Below, in pieces: positions 1 through 5,635 of a stretch of DNA of 11,600 bases (the first letter of the stretch is position 1; every line of letters begins with the position of its first letter). The stretch lies in assembly GCA_036274675.1 (NCBI GenBank), contig DASUFE010000037.1:1-11600 (forward strand), written 5' to 3'. The DNA comes from DASUFE01 sp036274675. GTDB taxonomy: Bacteria > Pseudomonadota > Gammaproteobacteria > HTCC5015. Made by a program: the position numbers and the translations under genes. The notes beneath the pieces were generated by a model. The model was not told the DNA's origin, ran no database searches, and was given only the letters and a program-made list of their open reading frames with translations.

Positions 1-1
1 T

Positions 2-502
2 GGCACCTATTTCTTCACGGTCAACCTCGCGGATCGATCCAGCACACTGCTAATCGATAAAATTGACGCCTTACGTTCGGTATTTCAGAAGATAAAACTT
101 CAGCACCCCTTCGAAATTGAAGCCATGGTTGTTCTACCGGATCATTTGCATAGCATCTGGACATTGCCCCCTGATGACGATGATTACGCAACTCGTTGGA
201 GCCTGATAAAGGCAGCCTTCTCCAGGCAAATCCCAGTGAATGAAAAACGTAACCCAAGCCGTTTATTAAAAGCTGAGCGAGGTATCTGGCAACGGCGCTA
301 TTGGGAGCATCTGATCCGGGATGAGCAGGACTTCAATCACCACATGAACTATATTCACTACAATCCCGTGAAACATGGGCATGCCCAGAATCCGGTCGAT
401 TGGCTGCATTCAAGCATTCATCGATATATCGCCAAAGGAACCTTGCAAGCTGATTGGGGTTCGGGTGTAGACTTCGGCAATATAAATTTTGGTGAGAACT
501 GA
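2..502 (+). CDS. REP-associated tyrosine transposase (RAYT, Y1_Tnp family), 5' end outside window
   Basis: This frame is open from the first bases of the window and ends at TGA 500-502, giving 166 visible residues. Recognisable signatures are the opening GTYFFTVNLADRS, the metal-binding HUH-type motif in VLPDHLHSIWTLP (His codons at 143 and 149), the RYWEHLIRDEQDF stretch, and the C-terminal NYIHYNPVKHG block. The first Tyr of that block (codon 350-352) is the probable nucleophile. RAYTs are single-domain relatives of the IS200/IS605 transposase that bind and cut REP hairpins as single-stranded DNA. Full family members are about 150-180 residues, so probably only about 10 N-terminal residues lie upstream of the window. 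The reading frame looks intact and both active-site blocks are present, so it may be functional. A REP hairpin with a GTAG tetranucleotide lies directly after the stop codon, as is usual for this family. Confidence 0.93.
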   Translation, partial: GTYFFTVNLADRSSTLLIDKIDALRSVFQKIKLQHPFEIEAMVVLPDHLHSIWTLPPDDDDYATRWSLIKAAFSRQIPVNEKRNPSRLLKAERGIWQRRYWEHLIRDEQDFNHHMNYIHYNPVKHGHAQNPVDWLHSSIHRYIAKGTLQADWGSGVDFGNINFGEN

Positions 503-503
503 T

Positions 504-534
504 GTTGGGGTTCGCAAGCTCACCCCAACCTACG
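504..534 (-). repeat. REP hairpin (GTAG type) directly downstream of the RAYT gene
   Basis: GTTGGGGT (504-511) pairs perfectly with ACCCCAAC (522-529) around a 10-base loop that itself contains GC-AA-GC. On the minus strand the hairpin is preceded by GTAG (533-530), the tetranucleotide that RAYT enzymes recognise at the foot of REP stems. It starts 1 base after the transposase stop and may also act as its transcript end, although no T-run follows. It belongs to a different sequence class from the REP pair at 2433-2530. Confidence 0.8.
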
Positions 535-552
535 TTTCTCAAGGAGAAAGAA

Positions 553-1110
553 ATGAATGGGCTAAGGTTTGATTTCGGACTACTCATTGCCTACATAGTG
601 CCAGGCTTCCTATCACTTTTTCTCTTATCACCTTTTATCCCCGGCCTTGAAAATTTATTTGACTCAGGTAATGACGAAAAGGCTGTAATAACTGGCTTCA
701 TAATAACCTCGCTGGCAATAGTTACTGGCATGAGTATTAGCCTTATTCGAGACTGGACGATAGATTCTACGTTCAAGCTGAAAATCCCTTTTCTTAGTGC
801 CAAGCATTACAAAAAAATAGAACTTGAAAATATTGATTACTACCGCCTGACCAAGCAGGAAGTCTTGAATGCGTACCTTGAAGCCAGGACTACCGAAAGA
901 CGAACGCATCAATTTTATGGGAATACTTTAGTATTGGTGGCGTTTTCTACACCTCACTTATTCGGAGAATTACAAAACTATTCGATTTCCTGCAGAATTA
1001 TTTTTTGGATTATAGTTTTAGCATTTTTCCTAATGCTATATGAAGCAGCTCGCCGGTCATATTGGAAATTCAACAATGCCATAATCAAGCTAAATTCAAA
1101 TCGCAATTAA
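553..1110 (+). CDS. Multi-pass membrane protein of unknown function
   Basis: This encodes 185 residues starting at ATG 553, chosen because AAGGAG (541-546) sits at the right distance. An in-frame ATG at 502 would run translation through the REP hairpin and has no ribosome site. Hydrophobic segments lie at about residues 8-27 (the LLIAYIVPGFLSLFLL stretch), 43-62, around 125-138 (weaker) and 150-168. A charged, helical middle part is rich in Lys, Glu and Tyr and contains the stretch around YYRLTKQEVLNAYLEAR. I do not recognise the family. It is the first gene of a closely spaced AT-rich group of three and probably the membrane component if they work together. Base composition differs clearly from the GC-rich genes to the right, suggesting acquisition. 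Confidence 0.75.
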   Translation: MNGLRFDFGLLIAYIVPGFLSLFLLSPFIPGLENLFDSGNDEKAVITGFIITSLAIVTGMSISLIRDWTIDSTFKLKIPFLSAKHYKKIELENIDYYRLTKQEVLNAYLEARTTERRTHQFYGNTLVLVAFSTPHLFGELQNYSISCRIIFWIIVLAFFLMLYEAARRSYWKFNNAIIKLNSNRN

Positions 1111-1120
1111 GAGCACTTAA

Positions 1121-1465
1121 ATGAAAGGACTAATCGGGATCTTCGTTGTCGCAATCATTCTAGGAATATTTATTGCCCACGAAAATCAAGAATCGAGACG
1201 CGAATACGGTAAAGATTTAAGCGCATGTCAAACGTCTGCTACAAAGCTGGCAGAAGGCGTTGCTCGCCAAACAGGTGATTACAAATTATCCGCCTCAATT
1301 GAACAAGCATTTATTGATGTCTGCATAAGACAAAGCCCTTCCATGGAAGGTATACGAAAATTCGCGGAAAGCGAAGGGAATGATGTATTCAGGAAAGAGA
1401 AGGAGCGTCTTGAAGACCTTTTAGTGGCAGCCCGAGAAAAAGGCTATCAAGACAAAAAGGATTAG
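1121..1465 (+). CDS. Small membrane-anchored helical protein of unknown function
   Basis: This encodes 114 residues. The N-terminus (GLIGIFVVAIILGIFIA, about residues 3-19) is one hydrophobic helix, followed directly by a charged, mostly helical domain with no clear signal-peptidase site. It is best read as a signal-anchored protein with its body in the periplasm. Two Cys (SACQTSA and DVCIRQS, about 36 and 66) could form a disulfide there. The C-terminal third is highly charged (KEKERLEDLLVAAREKG). It starts 10 bases after the preceding stop, with only a weak purine-rich ribosome site, so translation may depend on the upstream gene. Family not recognised. AT-rich like its neighbours. Confidence 0.65.
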   Translation: MKGLIGIFVVAIILGIFIAHENQESRREYGKDLSACQTSATKLAEGVARQTGDYKLSASIEQAFIDVCIRQSPSMEGIRKFAESEGNDVFRKEKERLEDLLVAAREKGYQDKKD

Positions 1466-1473
1466 GCGAAACA

Positions 1474-1827
1474 ATGGATACCAGGCGCGATGAATTATTA
1501 CGAGTGTTACAACAGTTAAGTTCTGTACTGCATATGGCATCACTAGGATATACAAGCGCAGTAAAAACAGACATGAGGCGTATCAAGATTTATTTGAATG
1601 ACATTTCCTCTCTTTCGGAGGGTGAAAAAACAGAATTAATGGGAAAAGTCGATTCTATTTGGCACGCCTTTAGAGAAAGAAAGGACGATTTAGAGCATCT
1701 TTCTGATGACATCGGCCGACTCCAATTATCGTTATGGAGACAGGTGCTCGAGTCATTGATCGATGATCATGTTTCCTACGATATGACTTTTACGGAAGAC
1801 TCCTTAATCTTTAGATTGCCAAAGTAA
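1474..1827 (+). CDS. Small cytoplasmic helical protein of unknown function
   Basis: This encodes 117 residues, beginning 8 bases after the previous stop. There is no signal peptide or membrane segment. The chain looks mainly alpha-helical with many charged residues (DELLRVLQQLSSVLHMAS near the N-terminus, then FRERKDDLEHLSDDIGRLQ) and ends in a short, probably beta, tail (MTFTEDSLIFRLPK). AAGGA at about 1457 is slightly far from the ATG but may serve as ribosome site. I do not recognise a family. As the third member of a co-directional, tightly spaced group it is probably co-transcribed with the two membrane-associated proteins upstream. After its stop the sequence changes abruptly to ORF6N remnants, so it is the end of the cassette. 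Confidence 0.65.
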   Translation: MDTRRDELLRVLQQLSSVLHMASLGYTSAVKTDMRRIKIYLNDISSLSEGEKTELMGKVDSIWHAFRERKDDLEHLSDDIGRLQLSLWRQVLESLIDDHVSYDMTFTEDSLIFRLPK

Positions 1828-1976
1828 AGATCCCTATTTTCGTCGGTGCTGAGCTGTAGGTCTTCCTGATTGAAAAATTTAACATAGGATCTGACTCAAT
1901 TGATCAGCTGCACAAGCAGGCACGTCAACACGCGCCTGACGTTGCGCTCTTTCAGAACATCGATCACAAAGCACCG

Positions 1977-2396
1977 GTGCAAGCAGTCAAACGAAACATC
2001 GAGCGATTTCCCGCTGATTTTATGTTTCAGCTTACAAATCAAGAGCTTAAAAACTTGAGATCACAATCTGTGATCTCAAGTTCAGGTCATGGCGGCCGTC
2101 GAACGCCGCCGTATGCCTTCACGGAACAGGGCGTTGCGATGTTGTCGTCTGTGCTCAACAGCCCGCAAGCGATCGCCGTGAACATCGAAATCATTCGCGC
2201 CTTTGTGCGGCTGCGCGAAATGCTGACTTCCAACAAGGAGCTGGCGATAAAACTGGAAGAACTGGAACGCAAATTACAAACACATGATCAGGCCATCGCA
2301 GGCATTCTGAATGCCATCCGCGAATTGATGAAGCCGCCCGAACCGCCGCACAAGCGGCCTATCGGTTTTGTGGATTCCGGAAATAAAACATCCTGA
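1977..2396 (+). pseudogene. ORF6N-domain protein, N-terminally truncated
   Basis: The protein sequence from QAVKRNIERFPADFMFQL through GGRRTPPYAFTEQGVAML, NIEIIRAFVRLREML and a C-terminal coiled segment (KLEELERKLQTHDQAIAGILNAIRELM) is typical of ORF6N-domain proteins, DNA-binding proteins common in prophages and accessory islands. Intact members begin about 40 residues earlier with an IRGH/MLD-like block and a DLAxLYGV helix. None of that is present. Homology stops exactly before QAVKRN, and upstream there is an unrelated in-frame leader back to a TAG at 1857-1859. The only start in frame is a GTG at 1977 with no ribosome site. It therefore looks broken at its 5' end by rearrangement, although a short product from the GTG cannot be excluded. 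The 3' end is duplicated downstream. Confidence 0.8.
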
Positions 2397-2426
2397 AGCC
2401 CGAATCGTAATCTTATGCGGTAATGG
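2250..2426 (+). repeat. Direct repeat copy 1 (ORF6N 3' end plus 3' flank)
   Basis: This 177-base stretch covers the last 48 or so codons of the ORF6N gene, its stop and 30 bases after it. It recurs at 2532-2708 with a constant offset of 282 bases and no indels. I count roughly a dozen mismatches, many at third codon positions. Confidence 0.92.
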
Positions 2427-2432
2427 CCGCGT

Positions 2433-2530
2433 GTAGCCTGGATGGAGCGCAGCGTAATCCAGGTCTTCTTTTTCAATTACGCTACGGTAATACTGAGTCC
2501 CCGGAATCCGCTTCGCTCCTTCCGGGCTAC
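2433..2530. repeat. Head-to-head REP pair (BIME-like), GTAG...CTAC
   Basis: The left element begins with GTAG (2433-2436) and a stem CCTGGAT (2437-2443)/ATCCAGG (2457-2463). The right element has stem CCCGGAA (2500-2506)/TTCCGGG (2520-2526) and ends in CTAC (2527-2530), which is GTAG on the other strand. Both carry the same inner motif, GGAGCG-(C/A)-AGCG. The two are in opposite orientation with about 36 bases of AT-rich spacer. This is the layout of a bacterial interspersed mosaic element mobilised by a RAYT. Its stem sequence differs from the REP next to the RAYT at the left edge, so it may belong to another RAYT in the genome. Confidence 0.85.
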
Positions 2531-2531
2531 G

Positions 2532-2678
2532 AAACTGGAAGAACTGGAACGCAAATTACAAACGCATGATCAGGCCATCGCCGGCATTCTGAATGCCATC
2601 CGCGAATTGATGAAGCCGCCCGAACCGCCACATAAACGGCCTATCGGGTTTGTGGATCCCGGAAATAAATCACCCTGA
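2532..2678 (+). pseudogene. Orphan C-terminal fragment of an ORF6N-domain gene
   Basis: It encodes only the coiled C-terminal segment (from KLEELERKL to the stop) of the same protein whose longer remnant ends at 2396. The encoded residues match copy 1 except at the very end (DPGNKSP against DSGNKTS). There is no domain, start codon or ribosome site of its own. An open frame from 2442 reaches it only by reading through the REP pair, which is not evidence for a gene. Confidence 0.85.
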
Positions 2679-2708
2679 AGCCCGAGTCGTAATCTTATGC
2701 AGCAATGG
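2532..2708 (+). repeat. Direct repeat copy 2 (ORF6N 3' end plus 3' flank)
   Basis: This is the second copy of the 177-base repeat. It starts 1 base after the REP pair and retains the gene's stop codon (TGA 2676-2678) and 3' flank. The homology stops abruptly at both ends. Confidence 0.92.
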
Positions 2709-2832
2709 GCTCGAATCCCAAGGCCAGGAATGCCTGGTGTGATATGACTTTTTAATAGGTCGATGATATGGCCAAGGACAACTTTTTTACCTATCCTTGA
2801 TCAAAGGTGTAAATCGCCGGAGGGGTTCAGCC

Positions 2833-3276
2833 ATGAAAATATCTTCTATCCTGGGAATATTCGTCTTTTTCGGATTCTGCCAAACCGCAGTGGCGGAAGA
2901 CTGCTTTTCTTACATGCCGGACAAGGCGTCCATCCAGGGCCGGCTTTCAATAGAGACTTTGTCTACCGCGGAAGGCAAGACGGACAAGTATTTCTTTATG
3001 CACCCGTCATCACCGGTCTGCGTTGCCCCAACAGCGGAAGACGGCATGAACAAGCCCGTACACCTGATAACAAAAATACAGCTGAGCTTCCGGGATGAAG
3101 CGCCTGCAATGAATCAGAAGTTGCAGTCCTACCTGGACGGCGAAACGATGCGATGCTCAGGTTACTTCTTCTCCTGGCATACCGACCACCATTTCACTCC
3201 GGTGCTGATGTTCACCAAGGAATGCGACCCGGTTGCCCCCGCTACCGCGGCCATTGCGCCCGCTGTAGTCCACTAA
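2833..3276 (+). CDS. Exported DUF4431-like protein
   Basis: This encodes 147 residues from ATG 2833, chosen for the GGAGGGG ribosome site just upstream (about 2819-2825) and because a clean signal peptide begins there. The signal has a hydrophobic core (ISSILGIFVFFGF) and an AVA-ED cleavage site at about residue 21. The mature part has the order seen in DUF4431 proteins: an SIQGRLSIETL opening strand, an FFMHPSSPVCV strand, an IQLSF strand, YLDGETMRCSGYFFSWHTDHHFTPVLM and a closing TKEC. The HTDHHFTPVLM block, preceded by a Gly-rich turn, is the best marker. Cys residues (DC, VC, RC, EC) suggest up to two disulfides in the periplasm. The biochemical function of this domain is unknown to me. 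An alternative start 12 codons upstream lacks a ribosome site. Confidence 0.8.
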   Translation: MKISSILGIFVFFGFCQTAVAEDCFSYMPDKASIQGRLSIETLSTAEGKTDKYFFMHPSSPVCVAPTAEDGMNKPVHLITKIQLSFRDEAPAMNQKLQSYLDGETMRCSGYFFSWHTDHHFTPVLMFTKECDPVAPATAAIAPAVVH

Positions 3277-3300
3277 AATCTCAACCCGCAAGATTAAAGC

Positions 3301-3325
3301 AGACCTGTCGCATCGAGACAGGTCT
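3301..3325. terminator. Perfect hairpin after the DUF4431-like gene
   Basis: AGACCTGTC (3301-3309) pairs with GACAGGTCT (3317-3325) around a 7-base loop, 25 bases after the stop codon. No T-run follows, so it is not a classical intrinsic terminator. It may protect the mRNA 3' end or act with Rho. Confidence 0.45.
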
Positions 3326-3382
3326 TGCTGCGCCCAGCAGCCGCGTTATCCTGGCTTGCCGCGCTTCTGACAAATCCGCTAG

Positions 3383-3688
3383 ACATCGATATTATCGTGG
3401 ATAGTGGATCTCGAAGGCGGAACCATCACCGCCAACAGTACGATTGAATACAAGCAGACTACGATGAGACCCATTGTAAAAAGTACTTTGACATTCATGG
3501 CCAAAGAGGGGCGCTTCAAAATCCGCCATTCCAATATCGAACGCCAATTCGACAGCGGCAGTGCCTATGCTCCGATAGGCATATTCTGGGGTTCAGGCTC
3601 GAAACCCGCCGCAGCAGCATTGCGGGAGAATTTTGCAAAAATCGCGGAGTGCGTGAAAGGCGGCGGACCCAAGGAAGAAAACTGGTAA
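3383..3688 (+). pseudogene. Headless secreted-protein fragment, possibly DUF4468-like
   Basis: The frame is open from just after a TAG at 3380-3382 and encodes about 100 residues. The first conventional start is GTG 3404, with no ribosome site and no signal peptide. The sequence reads as a run of beta strands (GTITANSTIEYKQT, then KSTLTFMAKEGRFKIRHSNIE) followed by a C-terminal helix (AAAALRENFAKIAECVKGG). The strand pattern around a GRFKIRHSNI core resembles the second half of DUF4468/TBP-like domains found in envelope proteins, but this is a pattern impression only. The missing first half and export signal suggest a truncated gene. A small genuine cytoplasmic protein from GTG 3404 is the alternative. 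Confidence 0.45.
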
Positions 3689-3698
3689 AGTCCCATCC

Positions 3699-3726
3699 GG
3701 GATCAATGGACTTGCCCATTGATCCC
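3699..3726. terminator. Perfect 11-bp hairpin after the 3688 stop
   Basis: GGGATCAATGG (3699-3709) pairs with CCATTGATCCC (3716-3726) around a 6-base loop, starting 10 bases after the stop codon. The stem is strong, but there is no clear T-run on either strand, so its role as a terminator is tentative. Confidence 0.5.
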
Positions 3727-3852
3727 GTACTTCAAACATCTCTACCCGTCATAAATAACCTTGCTCATCTCTTCAGCGTTTCGAATTAAGCTTTGCGTTC
3801 GCCGCGCCTCCGGGTGAGAATACCCGCCGTTATTGTATCGGAGGGATGTTTC

Positions 3853-4506
3853 ATGATTAAAACCTATAAAAACCTTCTTATGGTCCTGGCTCTGCTGCCG
3901 CCATGGGCCTTCGCCCAGACCGTCGGTGTGGAGGTGGTACAGGTCGATTCGCCGCCGGAGAATACGTTGCACTCGGGCGAGCCGCTGTATGTGCGGTTGA
4001 AATATAAAAGCAATCAACCGCTGCGCTTCCAGTTGGTAGGTTATTCCGGCGGGGCGAATGTGGATAAACCGGCGGCGCTGAATCCCGCGCCGGCTTATCC
4101 TACCGGCGAGGGCGAGGCGCTGGCGTGGATTGCATATACGGATAAGGTGGATATCGACGAGTTCCGTATCCAGGCCTACGACAAGGACTGGAATATCGTC
4201 CAGGAGATATCCGCGCCCATGGAGATGCATTGGAGCGGCATGCCCGTTCGGACCTGGCGGCAGCCGGCGCAGTGGGTACAGGAACTGAATGCGCAGCTGG
4301 AAGCGCTGACTCCAACGGGTTCGATGGAACAGCCGCCGAAAGCCATGGAGCAGACGCCGGCGGGGACCGCGGCTAACGATTCCGGCGAATTGGGCGGTTC
4401 CGACTCCAATACATCCCCCAAATCCGGATATTGGGCGCTGCCGATACTGGGCCTGATCGTGGCTTTCCTGGTAATCGCATGGTTCGTAAAAAGAAAAGTG
4501 AAGTAA
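3853..4506 (+). CDS. Exported type I membrane protein with C-terminal anchor, unknown function
   Basis: This encodes 217 residues from ATG 3853, preceded by GGAGGG (3840-3845). The signal peptide is hydrophobic (NLLMVLALLPPWAFA) with cleavage expected before QTVGVEVV. The extracytoplasmic domain (about 22-135) looks all-beta: it contains SGEPLYVRLKYKSNQPLRFQ, an EALAWIAYTDKVDIDEFRIQ stretch and DKDWNIVQE. Next comes a linker rich in Pro, Gly, Ser and Thr (about 150-190, with EQPPKAMEQTPAG), then one membrane helix (WALPILGLIVAFLVIAWFV) and a basic tail KRKVK. The beta domain would sit in the periplasm on a flexible stalk. The C-terminus resembles sorting-type tripartite tails in layout, but I see no PEP, LPXTG or GlyGly motif. 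Family not recognised. It is followed by a strong terminator, so it ends its own transcript. Confidence 0.8.
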   Translation: MIKTYKNLLMVLALLPPWAFAQTVGVEVVQVDSPPENTLHSGEPLYVRLKYKSNQPLRFQLVGYSGGANVDKPAALNPAPAYPTGEGEALAWIAYTDKVDIDEFRIQAYDKDWNIVQEISAPMEMHWSGMPVRTWRQPAQWVQELNAQLEALTPTGSMEQPPKAMEQTPAGTAANDSGELGGSDSNTSPKSGYWALPILGLIVAFLVIAWFVKRKVK

Positions 4507-4554
4507 AACTTCTTGTAGTGTTCTAAGAGTGAATTTTCATTTTCGGATGCATTG

Positions 4555-4590
4555 AAACCCCTCTCCCTCAGAGAGAGGGGTTTTTATTTA
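4555..4590 (+). terminator. Rho-independent terminator
   Basis: AAACCCCTCTC (4555-4565) pairs with GAGAGGGGTTT (4573-4583) around a 7-base loop and runs into TTTTTATTT. It lies about 50 bases after the stop of the membrane-anchored protein gene and separates it from the sugar-catabolism cluster. Confidence 0.9.
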
Positions 4591-4712
4591 AACCGCCGCC
4601 TCCGCCCTCCCCGAAAGAAATTCCGTTCTTCTTCGCTTCCCCGCGAGGCGGCTGAATGATCGCGTTCCCCTGCGATCTTCGCGAAAGGGCTCTTTCCGTT
4701 TCATAGGCAAAA

Positions 4713-4741
4713 TTGACAGTATTTTTTTAAAACACCATACT
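4713..4741 (+). promoter_or_regulatory. Predicted sigma70 promoter of the IclR-family gene
   Basis: A perfect -35 box TTGACA (4713-4718), a 17-base AT-rich spacer and a -10 box CATACT (4736-4741) lie about 30 bases before the regulator's start codon. No other sequence in this intergenic region fits as well. The operator-like palindrome found before the catabolic operon is not present here, which argues against simple autorepression through the same site. Confidence 0.75.
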
Positions 4742-4772
4742 TGCTTGCCGCCGGGTTTGACGGAGGAATGCA

Positions 4773-5567
4773 ATGAAAAGAAACACCAAAAATAAAGGCG
4801 TCGTGAAAAATTCGCGCAACTACACCGCTCCCGCGCTCGAAAAAGGGCTGGAAGTTCTCGAGTTGCTGGCAGCCGAACAGAAGCCGATGACGCTGGCGCA
4901 AATCTCCGGTCAACTCGGACGCTCCAAGAGCGAGCTCTACCGCATGCTGGCGGTACTGGAGCAGAAGAATTATCTGGCGCGCGGCGAGGATAAGGATTTC
5001 TTCAACATCACCAACAAACTGTTCAACCTGGGTATGAGCGTGCCCCCCGTCGGCACGCTGGTGGAGTCGGCCTTCCCGGTGATGCACCAGCTGGCGGAGG
5101 CGACTCAACAGCCCTGCCATCTCGCCGTCGCCAGCGACTACCGGATGGTGGTGATCGCGCGCGTCGAAAGCCCATCCAGGCTCGGTTTGTCGGTGCGTGT
5201 CGGCCACAGCCTGTATCTGTTTGAAAGCTGTTCCGGCCGTACGCTGCTGGCCTGGATGCCGGTGGATCAGCGGGAAGGAGCTTATAAATATTTCGCGAAA
5301 CACTGCAAGAATTTCCGGAAGCCTCCCGAGTCCGAAGCCAAATCCATCCAGCAGCGGCGTTTCCTGCGCATGACCAGTATGATCACCGAGGGTGTCGAGG
5401 ACATGTCTTCTCCGGTCTTCGATGGCAAACGGCGCGCGATTGCGGCGCTGACGATCCCCTTCCTCAAGCACCGCAACTCGGAGATCGGGCCCGACAAGAC
5501 CCTCAAGCATTTGGTCGAGGCCGCAAGCAGGCTGTCGGCCCTGGCGCCGGCATATGAAGGCCTCTAG
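4773..5567 (+). CDS. IclR-family transcriptional regulator, probable regulator of L-fucose catabolism
   Basis: This encodes 264 residues, the usual IclR length, from ATG 4773 with GGAGG at 4762-4766. The N-terminal winged helix-turn-helix (about 15-80) begins APALEKGLEVLELLA and has the recognition region MTLAQISGQLGRSKSELYRML, followed by the wing LARGEDKDFFNIT. The C-terminal effector domain (about 90-255) contains the family's usual blocks: PVMHQLAEATQQPCHLAV, VVIARVESPSRLGLSVRVGHSLYLFESCSGRTLLAW, and the DMSSPVFDGKRRAIAALTIPF block. IclR proteins bind small metabolites in this domain and act as repressors or activators as dimers or tetramers. It lies immediately upstream of, and in the same direction as, the fucose operon, so a fucose-pathway intermediate is the probable ligand (inference). 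The phenotype (repressor or activator) cannot be read from sequence. Confidence 0.92.
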   Translation: MKRNTKNKGVVKNSRNYTAPALEKGLEVLELLAAEQKPMTLAQISGQLGRSKSELYRMLAVLEQKNYLARGEDKDFFNITNKLFNLGMSVPPVGTLVESAFPVMHQLAEATQQPCHLAVASDYRMVVIARVESPSRLGLSVRVGHSLYLFESCSGRTLLAWMPVDQREGAYKYFAKHCKNFRKPPESEAKSIQQRRFLRMTSMITEGVEDMSSPVFDGKRRAIAALTIPFLKHRNSEIGPDKTLKHLVEAASRLSALAPAYEGL

Positions 5568-5585
5568 GCTCCCGGTACGTTAATT

Positions 5586-5604
5586 TGGTTTAATACATAA
5601 ACCA
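5586..5604. promoter_or_regulatory. Candidate operator palindrome before the fucose operon
   Basis: TGGTTTA (5586-5592) and TAAACCA (5598-5604) form a perfect 7-bp inverted repeat around ATACA. It lies 19 bases after the regulator stop codon and about 30 bases before the first enzyme start, where an IclR-family dimer would be expected to bind. The AT-rich region around it (TAATAC, CATAAA) probably also contains the operon's -10 box, so binding could block RNA polymerase. Confidence 0.6.
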
Positions 5605-5635
5605 TAAATCTTTGCATGCCACGAGACATTTTTGC

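Noticed and set aside
1121..1827. Toxin-antitoxin pair formed by the two small genes
   Set aside because: The first has a membrane anchor and the second no DNA-binding or known toxin fold, and neither resembles a known family. Small size and adjacency alone are not enough.
2442..2678. Open frame joining the REP pair to the second ORF6N fragment as a 78-residue protein
   Set aside because: The first 29 or so residues are translated REP DNA and there is no ribosome site. The rest is a duplicated gene end.
2763..3098. Alternative frame of 111 codons overlapping the DUF4431-like gene
   Set aside because: The overlapping frame has a signal peptide, ribosome site and recognisable domain pattern, and this one has none.
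4701..5510. Long open frame (269 codons) on the minus strand opposite the IclR-family gene
   Set aside because: It is antisense to a gene with clear IclR domains, promoter and ribosome site. Its own protein is Arg/His-rich without any recognisable domain.
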